Origin: Bryobacterales bacterium
Lineage (GTDB): Bacteria; Acidobacteriota; Terriglobia; Bryobacterales; Bryobacteraceae
DNA: 64,000 nt
Direction: 5' to 3'
NCBI GenBank assembly: GCA_003170295.1
Contig: PNAJ01000143.1
Coordinates: forward strand, 62,001 to 126,000
Part shown: one piece after another, positions 32,035 to 41,330 of the stretch
Layout: the number at the start of each line of letters is the position of its first letter
How positions within the stretch are numbered: the stretch's first letter is position 1
The notes under the pieces: generated by a model
The model's input: the letters and a program-made list of their open reading frames with translations, nothing else
Database searches by the model: none
What the model was told of the DNA's origin: nothing
Made by a program: the position numbers and the translations under genes

Positions 32035-34200
32035 TTACAAGTCGATTGCGACTACTTCGTGATCGAGGATAGACGGGATGGTTAAGGTCACGGTTTCGTT
32101 CGCCTCATGTACGCGCGGCGTATGACTGCTTACCAGGAGTTGTACCTTACGAGCTTTTCGGCCCTGAGGCAAGCGGATGGTTACCTGCTGCGGCGGCGTG
32201 GGAATGAACTCGCGAATGGGACCCTTCATCATCATCGGATTCGTCAGGTTGACGAGATGGACGGTCAGCGATTCTTTCTGCCGCCAGATGGTTACATCGA
32301 GCGTGCCCGGACCCGTGACCACGACCGGCCGAGGCTCATTCGAGGCCCAGTCCACCGCGTTGCGAAGGAGTTTCCAATGATCGACGGAGAGGACTTCCCA
32401 GAAGACGCGGTCGATATCCCAAGGGAAGTACACTACTCGGCCCTTGCCGACTTCGCGCACATAAACTTCCGCTATGTCGGTCTTTGCCACGCGCGGAAAT
32501 ACTTCCTCCATTGGCAGGTCTGGGTAGGACGGGATCAAAGTTAGAGGCGAGTTCGCATAACCAGGTTTCGTATGGACCCGGGAAACGCCGTTGATGATGC
32601 GCTCGGTATCCTCCAATCCTGCGAGGATCGGATGGCGCTTGCCGGTCGACGGGTCGAGTTCGAGGTGCAGATAGGAGTTTTGCATTCGCGCGTCGATGGC
32701 GCCGCCGAAGGACGCTCCGAAAAGCCCGGCGAGTCCAAAATCCTGGCGGCGAACGCCCCACTCATCGTAGAGCGATGTTTCATGGGTCGCGACAATGCTT
32801 CCTCCACGCTCGACAAAGGTGCGAATCCGATCGCACTGGGCGTTGGATAGCGCCGCGATATTCGGGAAGATGAGAACTTTGAATTTGTCGATGTGCGCGG
32901 GATCGAGAAGACCGTCGTGCACCATTTCAAATGGGATACGCGCCTCGATCAGCGCCTGATAGTAGCCGAGGGTGTGATCCTCGACCTTGGCGCGCGCACG
33001 GTCGCCACCGTAAAAATGCGAGGTCTGCTGCGAGTACACCATCGCGACGCGAGCGAGCGGTTCTTCATTGCGAAGGTAACGCTCATTGCGGTGGTGCCAG
33101 ACGTAAATATCCTCGACCACGGGGAGCCAGCGGCGGTCATACAACGTGCCGCCAAATTTCGTGAACCATGGACGCAGATCGTTGGCGATTCCATCGAGCA
33201 CCCACAGGCGAATCTCGGGACCGTTTTGCACTGAGTCTTTCCAGCGATACGGCTCCTCGGTGCCGACGCTGAAGATTCCGCCGATGGGCTTGCGGCCCAT
33301 GGTGGAGCGATATTCCTTGCCGTTCTTCCCGTTCGCCCAGGGAGCGGTGAGGCCGCTGCGGGCTTGGCGGTCGGCGAAGAGAATCGGCGCGAGGCTGCCG
33401 ATGGTCTTCATATCGAGATCGCTCGACGCTCCGCCGCCGGTGTTCGGAATGTAACGGGCGCTGGGATAGATCTTTTGAATTTCCTGGTCCCACAGCCGCC
33501 ACAGCTCGAACAAACGCTGTTGCCGCCATCCTATATACGCGCGGCGGGCGGGGTCCTGCGGATTCGTGGTGCGAGGCAGATCCAATCCGGCGGCGGCTTT
33601 GAAGTTTCTCTGACAGTGCTCGCAGTAACACATGCCGGAGCCTGCCCATCGATTACTGAAGATGCCGTCGACTTTGTAGAGCGACACGATTTCCTTGGTA
33701 ACTTCGGTCATGAACCCGAAGTTATAAGGGCCGAGAGCGCAGGTGACCCAAAGCTCCGGCATTACGGGATGGCGCCGCTTGCGGCCCTCGGCGTCGACAG
33801 CGATCCAATCGGGATGCGCGTCGTACACGTCCTGATGCGCGGCGTGAGGATCGGTGCGGGCGATCACGACCATGTTTAGCTTGCGGCAACCAGCGACGAG
33901 GTCGCCAAAGGCGCCGATACTGCCGAGCCACTTGCTGCGATAGTGCAACGGAATTTTCGTCGGATAATACGCGACGCATCCGCCGGCGCTGAGACACGCG
34001 GCATCGGAATGGGTGCGCTTGAAATAGTCGAGCCAGAATGCGGGATCGTATTTGCCGGGATCGTCTTCGACGAGCGTCAACTGGGCCCAGCGCATGGGGC
34101 GATCGAACCAGGGGTCTGGGTCGGGAGCGGGAGAGGCGAGGCCGAGGGCGGAACCGGCGAGTGCGGCGCTCCACAAGAATTCCCTGCGATTGGTGGACAT
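32035..34200 (-). CDS. Tat-exported glycoside-hydrolase-like protein (GHL6/beta-galactosidase trimerisation type, 721 aa)
   Basis: A twin-arginine signal (STNRREFLWSAALAGSALGL) is followed by a TIM-barrel-like region with FKRTHSDAACLSAGGCVAYY, HAAHQDVYDAHPDWIAVDAE, GPYNFGFMTEVTKEIVSLYK and DGIFSNRW. A glutamine-amidotransferase-like fold (DKFKVLIFPNIAALSNAQCD, ERGGSIVATHETSLYDEWG) follows, as in the trimerisation domain of GH42 enzymes. This is the layout of hypothetical glycosyl hydrolase 6 proteins. A CYCEHCQ knuckle sits in the middle (about residue 185). Substrate unknown; likely acts on polysaccharide outside the cytoplasm. A longer start (34227) has no signal-peptide support. Confidence 0.78.
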   Translation of the reverse strand: MSTNRREFLWSAALAGSALGLASPAPDPDPWFDRPMRWAQLTLVEDDPGKYDPAFWLDYFKRTHSDAACLSAGGCVAYYPTKIPLHYRSKWLGSIGAFGDLVAGCRKLNMVVIARTDPHAAHQDVYDAHPDWIAVDAEGRKRRHPVMPELWVTCALGPYNFGFMTEVTKEIVSLYKVDGIFSNRWAGSGMCYCEHCQRNFKAAAGLDLPRTTNPQDPARRAYIGWRQQRLFELWRLWDQEIQKIYPSARYIPNTGGGASSDLDMKTIGSLAPILFADRQARSGLTAPWANGKNGKEYRSTMGRKPIGGIFSVGTEEPYRWKDSVQNGPEIRLWVLDGIANDLRPWFTKFGGTLYDRRWLPVVEDIYVWHHRNERYLRNEEPLARVAMVYSQQTSHFYGGDRARAKVEDHTLGYYQALIEARIPFEMVHDGLLDPAHIDKFKVLIFPNIAALSNAQCDRIRTFVERGGSIVATHETSLYDEWGVRRQDFGLAGLFGASFGGAIDARMQNSYLHLELDPSTGKRHPILAGLEDTERIINGVSRVHTKPGYANSPLTLIPSYPDLPMEEVFPRVAKTDIAEVYVREVGKGRVVYFPWDIDRVFWEVLSVDHWKLLRNAVDWASNEPRPVVVTGPGTLDVTIWRQKESLTVHLVNLTNPMMMKGPIREFIPTPPQQVTIRLPQGRKARKVQLLVSSHTPRVHEANETVTLTIPSILDHEVVAIDL

Positions 34201-34329
34201 GATGTAGTTTTCGCACACTGTATCCATCTGGGTCCAGCGCTGGGTCCAGTGGGGCAGGGCGCGATGGTGGATCTATGGGTGGATGCATTTGGAAAGAGGC
34301 ATGCACAGTTTTTCCAAGAGGAGTCCATC

Positions 34330-35484
34330 ATGAAGTTGAACAGGATTCGCGCGCTCGTAACCGGCGTAGTCACCCTTGCAATCGGGTTCTACGCTGAAAA
34401 AGCTTTTTCTGGCAGCAAGAACGATCCAGTCACCGTCGCGGTCGACAAGGGAATGCGGTGGCTGGTTTCGGTGCAAGGCAAAGACGGCGGATGGGGACAG
34501 GATGGCGGCGAGACCTCCTACGTGAGGCAGGGAGAACGCCTGGAATCGAATGGGAATGATGTCGCCAATACGGCTGTCGCGGCGGAGGCGCTGCTGCATG
34601 CCGGTCGCGAATATCGCGCGGAGGTGCAGAGGGCTGTGGATTTTATTCTGCAGCGGGTGGAGCAGAGTCCTGACGAAGGGCTCGCAGTGACGAATGTGTC
34701 GAGTACGCAGATCCAGCGGAAGCTGGGTCCTTACATCGATACGTTTCTAACTTCGAAATTGCTGGCGGAGCTCGACGGGACGATGGGAGATGCGAAGACC
34801 AATGCTCGCGTGCGGAGCGGGCTCCAGAAATGCGTCGCGAAGATCGAGAAGAACCAGTTGAAGGACGGGAGTTGGAATGTCGGGGGCGGCTGGGCTCCGA
34901 TTTTAGGGACGTCGATGGCGTCGCGGAGTTTGTATATCGCGCAGGGGAAGGGGATCGCGGTTTCGGAAATGGCGATGGCGAAGGTGGACAGCTTCACGAG
35001 ATCGGATGGCACGCGTCTCGGCACTGGGGCCAGCGCCGGCGGTGGCAGTGGGGTCGGTGGTGGCATCGCTGGCGGAGTTAGGGCGGGATCGGCCGCATCC
35101 AGCGTCATGGTGACGGAGGGGTCGGCGGGAGTCGATCTCTATTCCAGCGCACAGAAACTCGAACAATTCTCTCGCACCGACGGCGATCGCCTGAAGAACA
35201 AGGATGAGATTAACGCCATAGCCGTGAAGCTCTCCGATCCCAAGTTTGTTGCCGGATTCGGATCGATGGGCGGCGAGGAGTTTTTCTCCTACTTGAACAT
35301 CAGCGACAGCCTGCATCGGACGGGCGGCGCGGAATGGCAAAAGTGGAACACCGAGATCAAAGCGAAGATTCTCAAATTGCAGAATGAGGACGGCACGTGG
35401 TCGGGTCATCACTGCATTACCGGTCGCGTCGCGGTAACGGGCGCCGCTATCCTGACGCTGCTTGCGGATCGCGAAGCGAAGTGA
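34330..35484 (+). CDS. Secreted alpha/alpha-toroid protein, prenyltransferase/squalene-cyclase-like (384 aa)
   Basis: ATG 34330 has a strong binding site (GAGGAG at 34317-34322); the open frame upstream is the antisense of the neighbouring gene. An N-terminal signal/anchor (residues 7-23) is followed by QW-like repeats typical of terpene cyclases and prenyltransferase-fold proteins: GMRWLVSVQGKDGGWGQDGG, NQLKDGSWNVGGGWAP, ILKLQNEDGTWSGHHCITGR with VAVTGAAILTLLA. The fold holds hydrophobic ligands or acts as a binding module; no DxDD catalytic acid is visible. A Gly-rich insertion (about residues 234-255) and two FSRTDG-type motifs (nt 34993-35028 and 35167-35193) break the fold, which is unusual. 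Confidence 0.75.
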   Translation: MKLNRIRALVTGVVTLAIGFYAEKAFSGSKNDPVTVAVDKGMRWLVSVQGKDGGWGQDGGETSYVRQGERLESNGNDVANTAVAAEALLHAGREYRAEVQRAVDFILQRVEQSPDEGLAVTNVSSTQIQRKLGPYIDTFLTSKLLAELDGTMGDAKTNARVRSGLQKCVAKIEKNQLKDGSWNVGGGWAPILGTSMASRSLYIAQGKGIAVSEMAMAKVDSFTRSDGTRLGTGASAGGGSGVGGGIAGGVRAGSAASSVMVTEGSAGVDLYSSAQKLEQFSRTDGDRLKNKDEINAIAVKLSDPKFVAGFGSMGGEEFFSYLNISDSLHRTGGAEWQKWNTEIKAKILKLQNEDGTWSGHHCITGRVAVTGAAILTLLADREAK

Positions 35485-35490
35485 GCGCGG

Positions 35491-38400
35491 TTACTTCGTG
35501 GCGGCTGGAAGCTCGATCGGCTTGCCGGCCATCAGCGACCCGGCATTGTATTTTTTTAGCAGATCGTTGATCTCGGGAATCTGGCGTTCGGCGAATCCGT
35601 TGACTTCGCCGATGTCTTTGAGAAACTCCGCGCGCAGTTCGTTGAAGTGCTCGACCTGATAAGGAGTGGGCGCGGCGAGCACGCGGTCGATCGCGCTCAA
35701 AAGCTGACCCAGGCGATCGACAAGCCGAGGCGCCATGCTGTAGCCGGGAATATCGGACGGGCGCGCCAATCGCAGCTCCATGGAGGAGACCTGCTGCTTG
35801 CGTTCGCCGATCAGACCTGTGAGCATCTTCGAGGCTTGGGGGTCGAGCGCGCGGATATTGCGCTCGGCCTGGTCAAGCTCGCCCTTCCAGATATCGATAG
35901 AGCGCAGCGCGTCGTTCACCGACGACGTCATATCACGCAGCTTTAAGTCGGTCTCCAGTTGCGTACGGAGAGAGCTATCGTCGACCGGAACCGTCGGATC
36001 GAGTTTCACTTCCAGCTGTTCCGCGAGTGTCTTGCCCGCGGCTGTGAGGCGGATGGTGTACTTGCCCGGCAACACCTGAGGACCCACAGCGCGGAAACGG
36101 AAGCCTCCGCCATCGTCCTCGACATCCGTGCGGCGCACGTGCGGACCTTGATAGCGAAGATCCCAGGTGGTGCGATTCAATCCCGCCTCTTGCGGAATTG
36201 TCCCGAGATCGCGGATCATCTTTCCGCTCGCGTCGAGAATCTCGATCTTCGCGGTTCCTTTCTCTTTCAAATAATAAGTAACTGGAGCGCCGTAAGCGGG
36301 GTTCGGACCATTGAATGGCTTGTTGCCGCCGCTGCCCATGCCGCCGCCTCTTCCGCCTGCGTCGAAGCGCAACGCGGGACGCATCGCGAACAGGTGGGCG
36401 CTCTCTGATAGCACTTGCGAATTCATCTGTTGTAACGGCGATGCGTCGTCCAGAACCCAGATGCCGCGCCCATGCGTACCGAGAATCAGATCGTTCTCGC
36501 GCGGATGAATCACGATGTCACGCACGGCGACAGGCGGAAGATTCTTAAGATGCAGGCGCACCCATTGGCCGCCGCCGGTGAAGGAAACGTGCAAGCCGAG
36601 CTCGCCTCCGATGTAGAGCAGTTGCGGATTTTTCGGATCTTCCTTAACTACCCATAGATAATCGTTCTGCGGCAAATTGCCAGTGATATTCGTGAAGGTC
36701 TTGCCGAAGTCGGTGGTCTTGAAGATGTAGGGGTGAAAATCGTCGAACCAATGGTGCTCGAACGCGACGTACGCGGTTCCGGCGGCGGTGCGCGACGGCT
36801 CGATCCAGGCGATTTCCGCGAACTTGGGAACGCCGGGCGCATTGCCGGTGACGTTCGTCCAGTGCTTTCCGGCATCTGTGGTAACTTGCAGATTGCCGTC
36901 GTCGGTGCCCGCCCAGATCACACCGGCCTGCTTGGGCGATTCGGCGATGCGGATGACGGTGCAGTGATACTCGGCGGTAGTATTTTCGGTCCACATGGTG
37001 CCGACACTTTTTTGTTTCTCAGGATCGTTGGTCGTCAGGTCCAGACTGATCGCGTTCCAAGTTTTGCCGAAGTCCGTGCTCTTGAACACGACATTGCTTC
37101 CGAAGTAAACAGTGTTCTTGTCGTGAGGCGAAGGCACGATCGGAGCATTCCAGTTGAACCGGTATTTCATCTCACCCACTGGACCGCCATCGTTGCGCCT
37201 CGGCTGGGGGCTGACGTCCTGCTGCTCCCGCGTGCGCCAGTCGGTCCGCACGATGCCGCCTCCCTGGCTTTCCGATAGGAAAAGCTCCGGCTCGTCGGGA
37301 TGGTTGACCACGTGGAATCCATCGCCGCCGCTGATGTTGCGCCAGTCCTCATTGAGAATGGCGGGGCCTTTCGTGCGGCTGGGTCCGCTCCACGTGCCGT
37401 TATCTTGCAGGCCGCCCTGGATGAAGTAAAACGGCCAGCGATTATCGGCGTGAATCTGATAAAACTGCGAGATCGCGAAATTGAGAACGGCTTCCCACGT
37501 TTCGGCGCGGTCGTAGGAGACCGCAATTCCGCCATCCTCGCCGATCCAGACTCGGCTTGGATTTTTCGGATCGACCCAGACCGTGTGATAGTCGCCGTGG
37601 ATGCCGCCGGCCAATCGCTTCCAGGTGTGGCCCGCGTCGATGCTGGACATCAACTGCATGCCGATGGAATAGACGCGATTCTCATCGGTGGGGTCGATGG
37701 TGATGTGGCTGTAGTACAGCCCGCGGCCCACTACCGCCGGATTCTTCGTCGTCATGTGGAAATGCTCGCCGCGATCGTCGGAGCGGAACAGAGTTCCGTC
37801 ATTCGATTCGGCGACGACGTAAACCACGTTGGAATTGCTAGGCGCGACGCGCACGCCGATGCGCCCGAGTCCTTTCGGGAGCCCGCCCACGAGCTGCGTC
37901 CAGGTGCGCCCCGCGTCGAGCGACCGGAACACGCCAGTCTTTTCGCTGCCGGAGATGAAGCGCCAGGGCTTGCGATCGAACCGCCACATGGTCGCGTAGA
38001 GAATATTTGGATTGTTAACGTCGATATCGAGGTCGGCGCAACCGTGCTCGGCATCGATGTAGAGAACCTTCTTCCAGGTCTCGCCTCCGTCGGTGGTCAT
38101 GAAGACGCCGCGATCCTGATTGGGTCCGGTGTTGTGCCCCAGCGCGCCCACATAGACGATATTGCTATTAAGTGGATTCACGACCACGCGCGAGATGTGA
38201 TGCGTGTCGCCAAGCCCCATGTTACGCCACGTTTTTCCGCCGTCGAGCGTACGATACACTCCGTCGCCAAAGCTGACGCTGTTGCGCGCGTTCGCTTCGC
38301 CCGAGCCCAGCCAGACTACATCCGGGTTGTGCGGGTCGACCGCGATATCGCCAATAGAAATGGTGCTCGCGTGGTCGAAGATCGGAGTCCACGTGGTCCC

Positions 38401-38613
38401 TGCGTTGGTGGTTTTGAACAATCCGCCCGATGCCGTGGCGACGTAAACCAGCGAAGGGTTACCAGGGATACCGGCGATCGAAGTGACGCGTCCTCCCATC
38501 GATGAGGGACCGATGTTTCTCCATTCCAAACGTTCGAAGAGAGCCGAGTCTAAATCGGCGGCGAAAATCGCGCCCGCGGTGAGGGCCAAGGTGGGAAGAA
38601 ATCGAGGCAGCAT
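35491..38613 (-). CDS. Large secreted BNR / sortilin-like beta-propeller protein (1040 aa)
   Basis: A signal peptide (MLPRFLPTLALTAGAIFA) leads to many BNR/Asp-box repeats (for example GGLFKTTNAGTTWTPIF, DGGKTWRNMG, DGGETWKKV, DAGRTWTQLVGG, DFGKTWNAIS, DAGKHWTNVTG), which build VPS10/sortilin-type ten-bladed propellers. The last 300 residues form a strand-rich and then helical region (RAVGPQVLPGKYTIRLTAAG, KPIELPAATK at the end). Related acidobacterial proteins are annotated as glycosyl hydrolases, but no catalytic residues are clear. It follows the sulfatase gene by 49 nt on the same strand, so the two probably act on one extracellular polymer. Start 38613 was chosen for the signal peptide. 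Confidence 0.82.
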   Translation of the reverse strand: MLPRFLPTLALTAGAIFAADLDSALFERLEWRNIGPSSMGGRVTSIAGIPGNPSLVYVATASGGLFKTTNAGTTWTPIFDHASTISIGDIAVDPHNPDVVWLGSGEANARNSVSFGDGVYRTLDGGKTWRNMGLGDTHHISRVVVNPLNSNIVYVGALGHNTGPNQDRGVFMTTDGGETWKKVLYIDAEHGCADLDIDVNNPNILYATMWRFDRKPWRFISGSEKTGVFRSLDAGRTWTQLVGGLPKGLGRIGVRVAPSNSNVVYVVAESNDGTLFRSDDRGEHFHMTTKNPAVVGRGLYYSHITIDPTDENRVYSIGMQLMSSIDAGHTWKRLAGGIHGDYHTVWVDPKNPSRVWIGEDGGIAVSYDRAETWEAVLNFAISQFYQIHADNRWPFYFIQGGLQDNGTWSGPSRTKGPAILNEDWRNISGGDGFHVVNHPDEPELFLSESQGGGIVRTDWRTREQQDVSPQPRRNDGGPVGEMKYRFNWNAPIVPSPHDKNTVYFGSNVVFKSTDFGKTWNAISLDLTTNDPEKQKSVGTMWTENTTAEYHCTVIRIAESPKQAGVIWAGTDDGNLQVTTDAGKHWTNVTGNAPGVPKFAEIAWIEPSRTAAGTAYVAFEHHWFDDFHPYIFKTTDFGKTFTNITGNLPQNDYLWVVKEDPKNPQLLYIGGELGLHVSFTGGGQWVRLHLKNLPPVAVRDIVIHPRENDLILGTHGRGIWVLDDASPLQQMNSQVLSESAHLFAMRPALRFDAGGRGGGMGSGGNKPFNGPNPAYGAPVTYYLKEKGTAKIEILDASGKMIRDLGTIPQEAGLNRTTWDLRYQGPHVRRTDVEDDGGGFRFRAVGPQVLPGKYTIRLTAAGKTLAEQLEVKLDPTVPVDDSSLRTQLETDLKLRDMTSSVNDALRSIDIWKGELDQAERNIRALDPQASKMLTGLIGERKQQVSSMELRLARPSDIPGYSMAPRLVDRLGQLLSAIDRVLAAPTPYQVEHFNELRAEFLKDIGEVNGFAERQIPEINDLLKKYNAGSLMAGKPIELPAATK

Positions 38614-38662
38614 GTTAGAACAGATGCTACAAGGACTGGCCGGGACTGCGCAAGTGCGACAT

Positions 38663-40030
38663 TTATTTAGGCGGGACTGGTTGCGGATACGCGCCGATAG
38701 GCGTCGCCGGATTGACCCTTCGCTCCTGCTGTTCGGCCCACGCCTTCTGAACAGGCTCGGGAAACGTCTTGAGCATTTCGGCGATCTTCGCCAGCATGCG
38801 CGCGACGATTTGCGGATTCTCCGGTGCGACATCGTAGCTCTCATCGGCGTCCGTAGCGAGGTTGTACAGCTCCGGTTTGGGCAGAGGATAACTGCGGCGC
38901 CCGGCGGGCGGTGCGGGCATGTATGCGCCCGTATTGTGACGCGCGACGTGAAGTTTCCAGTTCATCCACCGCGCGCATTGCAGATCCCAGTTGTCAAAGT
39001 AGAGCAGCGGGTCGCGCTCGATCGACGCCTTCTCCCCGTCGAGCAGCGGCCAGATATCGATACCATCGAGTGGCTTCGAGGGGAGCGCGCTGCCGCACAA
39101 TTTGGCAACGGTGGGGACGACATCCATCATCGACGCGAGGCCGTCGACCACGCGACCCGGAGGAATGCGGCCGGTCCACCGGGCGATAAACGGTTCGCGA
39201 ACTCCTCCTTCGTAAGTGGTGTTCTTGCGCCCGCGAAGTTTCCCGGGGCTGCCCTGATACCAGGGACCGTTGTCGCTCGAAAACATGATGAGGGTATTGC
39301 CGTCGAGGCCCTGCTGCCGGATGGTTCGCAACACTTCGCCGACACTCCAATCGATTTCTTCCACTACATCGCCGTAAAGTCCTTCGGCGGACTTGCCGCG
39401 GAATCGCACGGATGCGGCTAGAGGAATGTGCGGAAAGGTGTGCGGCATGTAAAGAAAGAATCGCGAGCCCTTCGACGCGGTGATGAACTTGGCAGCCTGT
39501 TCGGTATAGCGCGCCGTGAGAGATTCCAGATCGGCGGTCTCTTCGATCACTTCGGAGTTGTGCATCAGGACGCGCGGATTCATGTCGTTGCTATAAGGGA
39601 TGCCGAAGTATTCGTCGAATCCGCGGCTGGTGGGTAGATAAGCGGCGGGCCGGCCGAGGTGCCATTTGCCGATGCACATCGTTTTGTAATCGCGAGCCTT
39701 GAGCATATCGGCCAGCGTGGTCTCGTCGATGTTAAGCCCGCCCTGATCCGGCGGCATGAGGACGCGCGGGACGCCAACTCGCGTAGGGTAGCGGCCGGTA
39801 AGGAGAGCCGCGCGAGAAGGGGAGCATACCGGATCGGCGGAACAAAAGTTAGTGAAGCGAACTCCTTCGCGAGCAAGACGGTCGAGGTTTGGAGTGCGGA
39901 TCTTGGAGCCGTAGCAACCGAGATCGCCGAAGCCTAGATCGTCGCAGAGGATAAAAACAATGTTCGGCGGCGGCGCCGGTGCGGCGAGCAGAGGCGCGGC
40001 GGCGGTGGCAAGAAAATCGCGTCGAGTCAC
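38663..40030 (-). CDS. Secreted sulfatase, Cys-type formylglycine (455 aa)
   Basis: A signal peptide (MTRRDFLATAAAPLLAAPAP; RR pair makes Tat export possible) precedes NIVFILCDDLGFGDLGCYGS with the metal-binding aspartates. The formylglycine site is CSPSRAALLTGR (C-x-P-S-R), activated by a cysteine-type maturing enzyme. IGKWHLG with the conserved lysine and histidine, and FSSDNGPW, complete the active site. The enzyme removes sulfate esters from carbohydrates. No maturase is encoded in the window. It is the first gene of a unit with the BNR protein. Confidence 0.93.
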   Translation of the reverse strand: MTRRDFLATAAAPLLAAPAPPPNIVFILCDDLGFGDLGCYGSKIRTPNLDRLAREGVRFTNFCSADPVCSPSRAALLTGRYPTRVGVPRVLMPPDQGGLNIDETTLADMLKARDYKTMCIGKWHLGRPAAYLPTSRGFDEYFGIPYSNDMNPRVLMHNSEVIEETADLESLTARYTEQAAKFITASKGSRFFLYMPHTFPHIPLAASVRFRGKSAEGLYGDVVEEIDWSVGEVLRTIRQQGLDGNTLIMFSSDNGPWYQGSPGKLRGRKNTTYEGGVREPFIARWTGRIPPGRVVDGLASMMDVVPTVAKLCGSALPSKPLDGIDIWPLLDGEKASIERDPLLYFDNWDLQCARWMNWKLHVARHNTGAYMPAPPAGRRSYPLPKPELYNLATDADESYDVAPENPQIVARMLAKIAEMLKTFPEPVQKAWAEQQERRVNPATPIGAYPQPVPPK

Positions 40031-40064
40031 TGGATCATTATGTCACTCGCCGTATAATTGCGTA

Positions 40065-41330
40065 ATGCGAAAGAGTCTCATCCTTGGGCTTCTAGTCTTG
40101 ACGCCGTTTGCAGCGATTGCGCAGCGCGGCCGGGCGCGCGAGAACAATGCCACACCGATTGTTCTGAAGCCGGCGCGGGTGTTCGATGGCGATGCGATGC
40201 ATGAAGGCTGGGTTGTCTTAGTGAAGGGCGACCGGATTCAGCAGGCCGGTCCAAGTGTCGACGCGACCGGTGCGACTACTATCGACTTACCCGGCACGAC
40301 GTTGATGCCGGGGCTGGTCGAGGGACACTCGCACATCCTGCTGCATGCCTACAACGAAACTCCGTGGAACGATCAGGTGGCGCACGAAGGGCTGGCTTTG
40401 CGCGCGGCAAGAGCAGTGAATCATCTGCACGCGACGTTGATGGCGGGCTTCACTACCGTGCGCGACCTCGGTACTGAAGGCGCGGGATACGCCGACGTCG
40501 ACCTCAAACAAGCGGTGAATCAAGGTATCGTGCCAGGACCTCGCGTGCTGACCTCGACCCGCGCAATTGTGGCCACCGGCAGTTACGCTCCCAAAGGTTT
40601 CGCCCCTGAGTGGCATGTGCCGCAGGGCGCGGAGGAGGCGGACGGCGTCGATTCGTTGATCCGTGTGGTCCGCGACCAAATCGGCCACGGCGCGGATTGG
40701 ATCAAGCTGTATGGCGATTATCGTTGGGGCCCTCATCCGGGGTCAAGTCCGACATTCTCACTTGAAGAGATGAAACTCGCTGTCGAGACCGCGAAGAATG
40801 CCGGAGTGCCGGTCGCCGTGCATACCAGTACAGCGGAGGGTATGCGGCGCGCGATCCTTGCCGGCGCGGAAACCATCGAGCATGGCAACGACGGCACGGC
40901 GGAAACCTGGAAGCTGATGGTGGAGCATCATGTCGCGCTCTGCCCGACGCTCGCCGCCGGCGATGCGACCACACAGTACTCGGGATGGAAAAAGGGACAA
41001 CCCGAGCCGCTGGGGCTTATAAGAAAGAGGGCTAGCTTCAAGGCGGCGCTCGAGGCGGGAGTTACCATCCTGAGCGGCAGCGATGTCGGGGTATTTCCGC
41101 ACGGCGACAATGCGCGCGAGCTCGAATTGATGGTCGATTACGGGATGCCAAACTTAGACGCTCTGAAATCGGCAACGTCGGTGGCTGGACGCGTACTGCA
41201 CATGGACATTGGACAAGTAAAGCCGGGAATGCTTGCCGACCTGATCGCAGTGGATGGGAATCCGGTGGCCGATATTTCCGCCCTCAGGCAAGTGAAGTTT
41301 GTGATGAAAGGTGGGGCGGTGCAGAAGTAG
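40065..41330 (+). CDS. Secreted amidohydrolase, imidazolonepropionase-like (421 aa)
   Basis: A signal peptide (residues 1-19, LVLTPFAAIAQ) precedes a metal-dependent hydrolase barrel: TLMPGLVEGHSHI with the HxH metal site, TTVRDLGTEG, WIKLYGDYRWG, VAVHTSTAEGMRRAI, ETIEHGN and ILSGSDVGVF. The C-terminus (GQVKPGMLADLIAVDGNPVA) rebuilds the beta-sandwich. Members with signal peptides are often Xaa-Pro dipeptidase- or prolidase-like enzymes. The extra 35 codons of open frame upstream are shadow of the sulfatase gene. It ends one base from the stop of a convergent pseudogene. Confidence 0.9.
   Translation: MRKSLILGLLVLTPFAAIAQRGRARENNATPIVLKPARVFDGDAMHEGWVVLVKGDRIQQAGPSVDATGATTIDLPGTTLMPGLVEGHSHILLHAYNETPWNDQVAHEGLALRAARAVNHLHATLMAGFTTVRDLGTEGAGYADVDLKQAVNQGIVPGPRVLTSTRAIVATGSYAPKGFAPEWHVPQGAEEADGVDSLIRVVRDQIGHGADWIKLYGDYRWGPHPGSSPTFSLEEMKLAVETAKNAGVPVAVHTSTAEGMRRAILAGAETIEHGNDGTAETWKLMVEHHVALCPTLAAGDATTQYSGWKKGQPEPLGLIRKRASFKAALEAGVTILSGSDVGVFPHGDNARELELMVDYGMPNLDALKSATSVAGRVLHMDIGQVKPGMLADLIAVDGNPVADISALRQVKFVMKGGAVQK

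Noticed and set aside
33943..34329. Upstream extension of the toroid protein by 129 codons
   Set aside because: The extension is antisense to the GHL6-type gene, while ATG 34330 has a strong ribosome binding site and a signal peptide.
37300..38505. 401-codon open frame on the plus strand
   Set aside because: It is the antisense shadow of the BNR-repeat gene; composition is Arg/Val/Ala-rich with no domain and no binding site. Such frames are common at this GC content.
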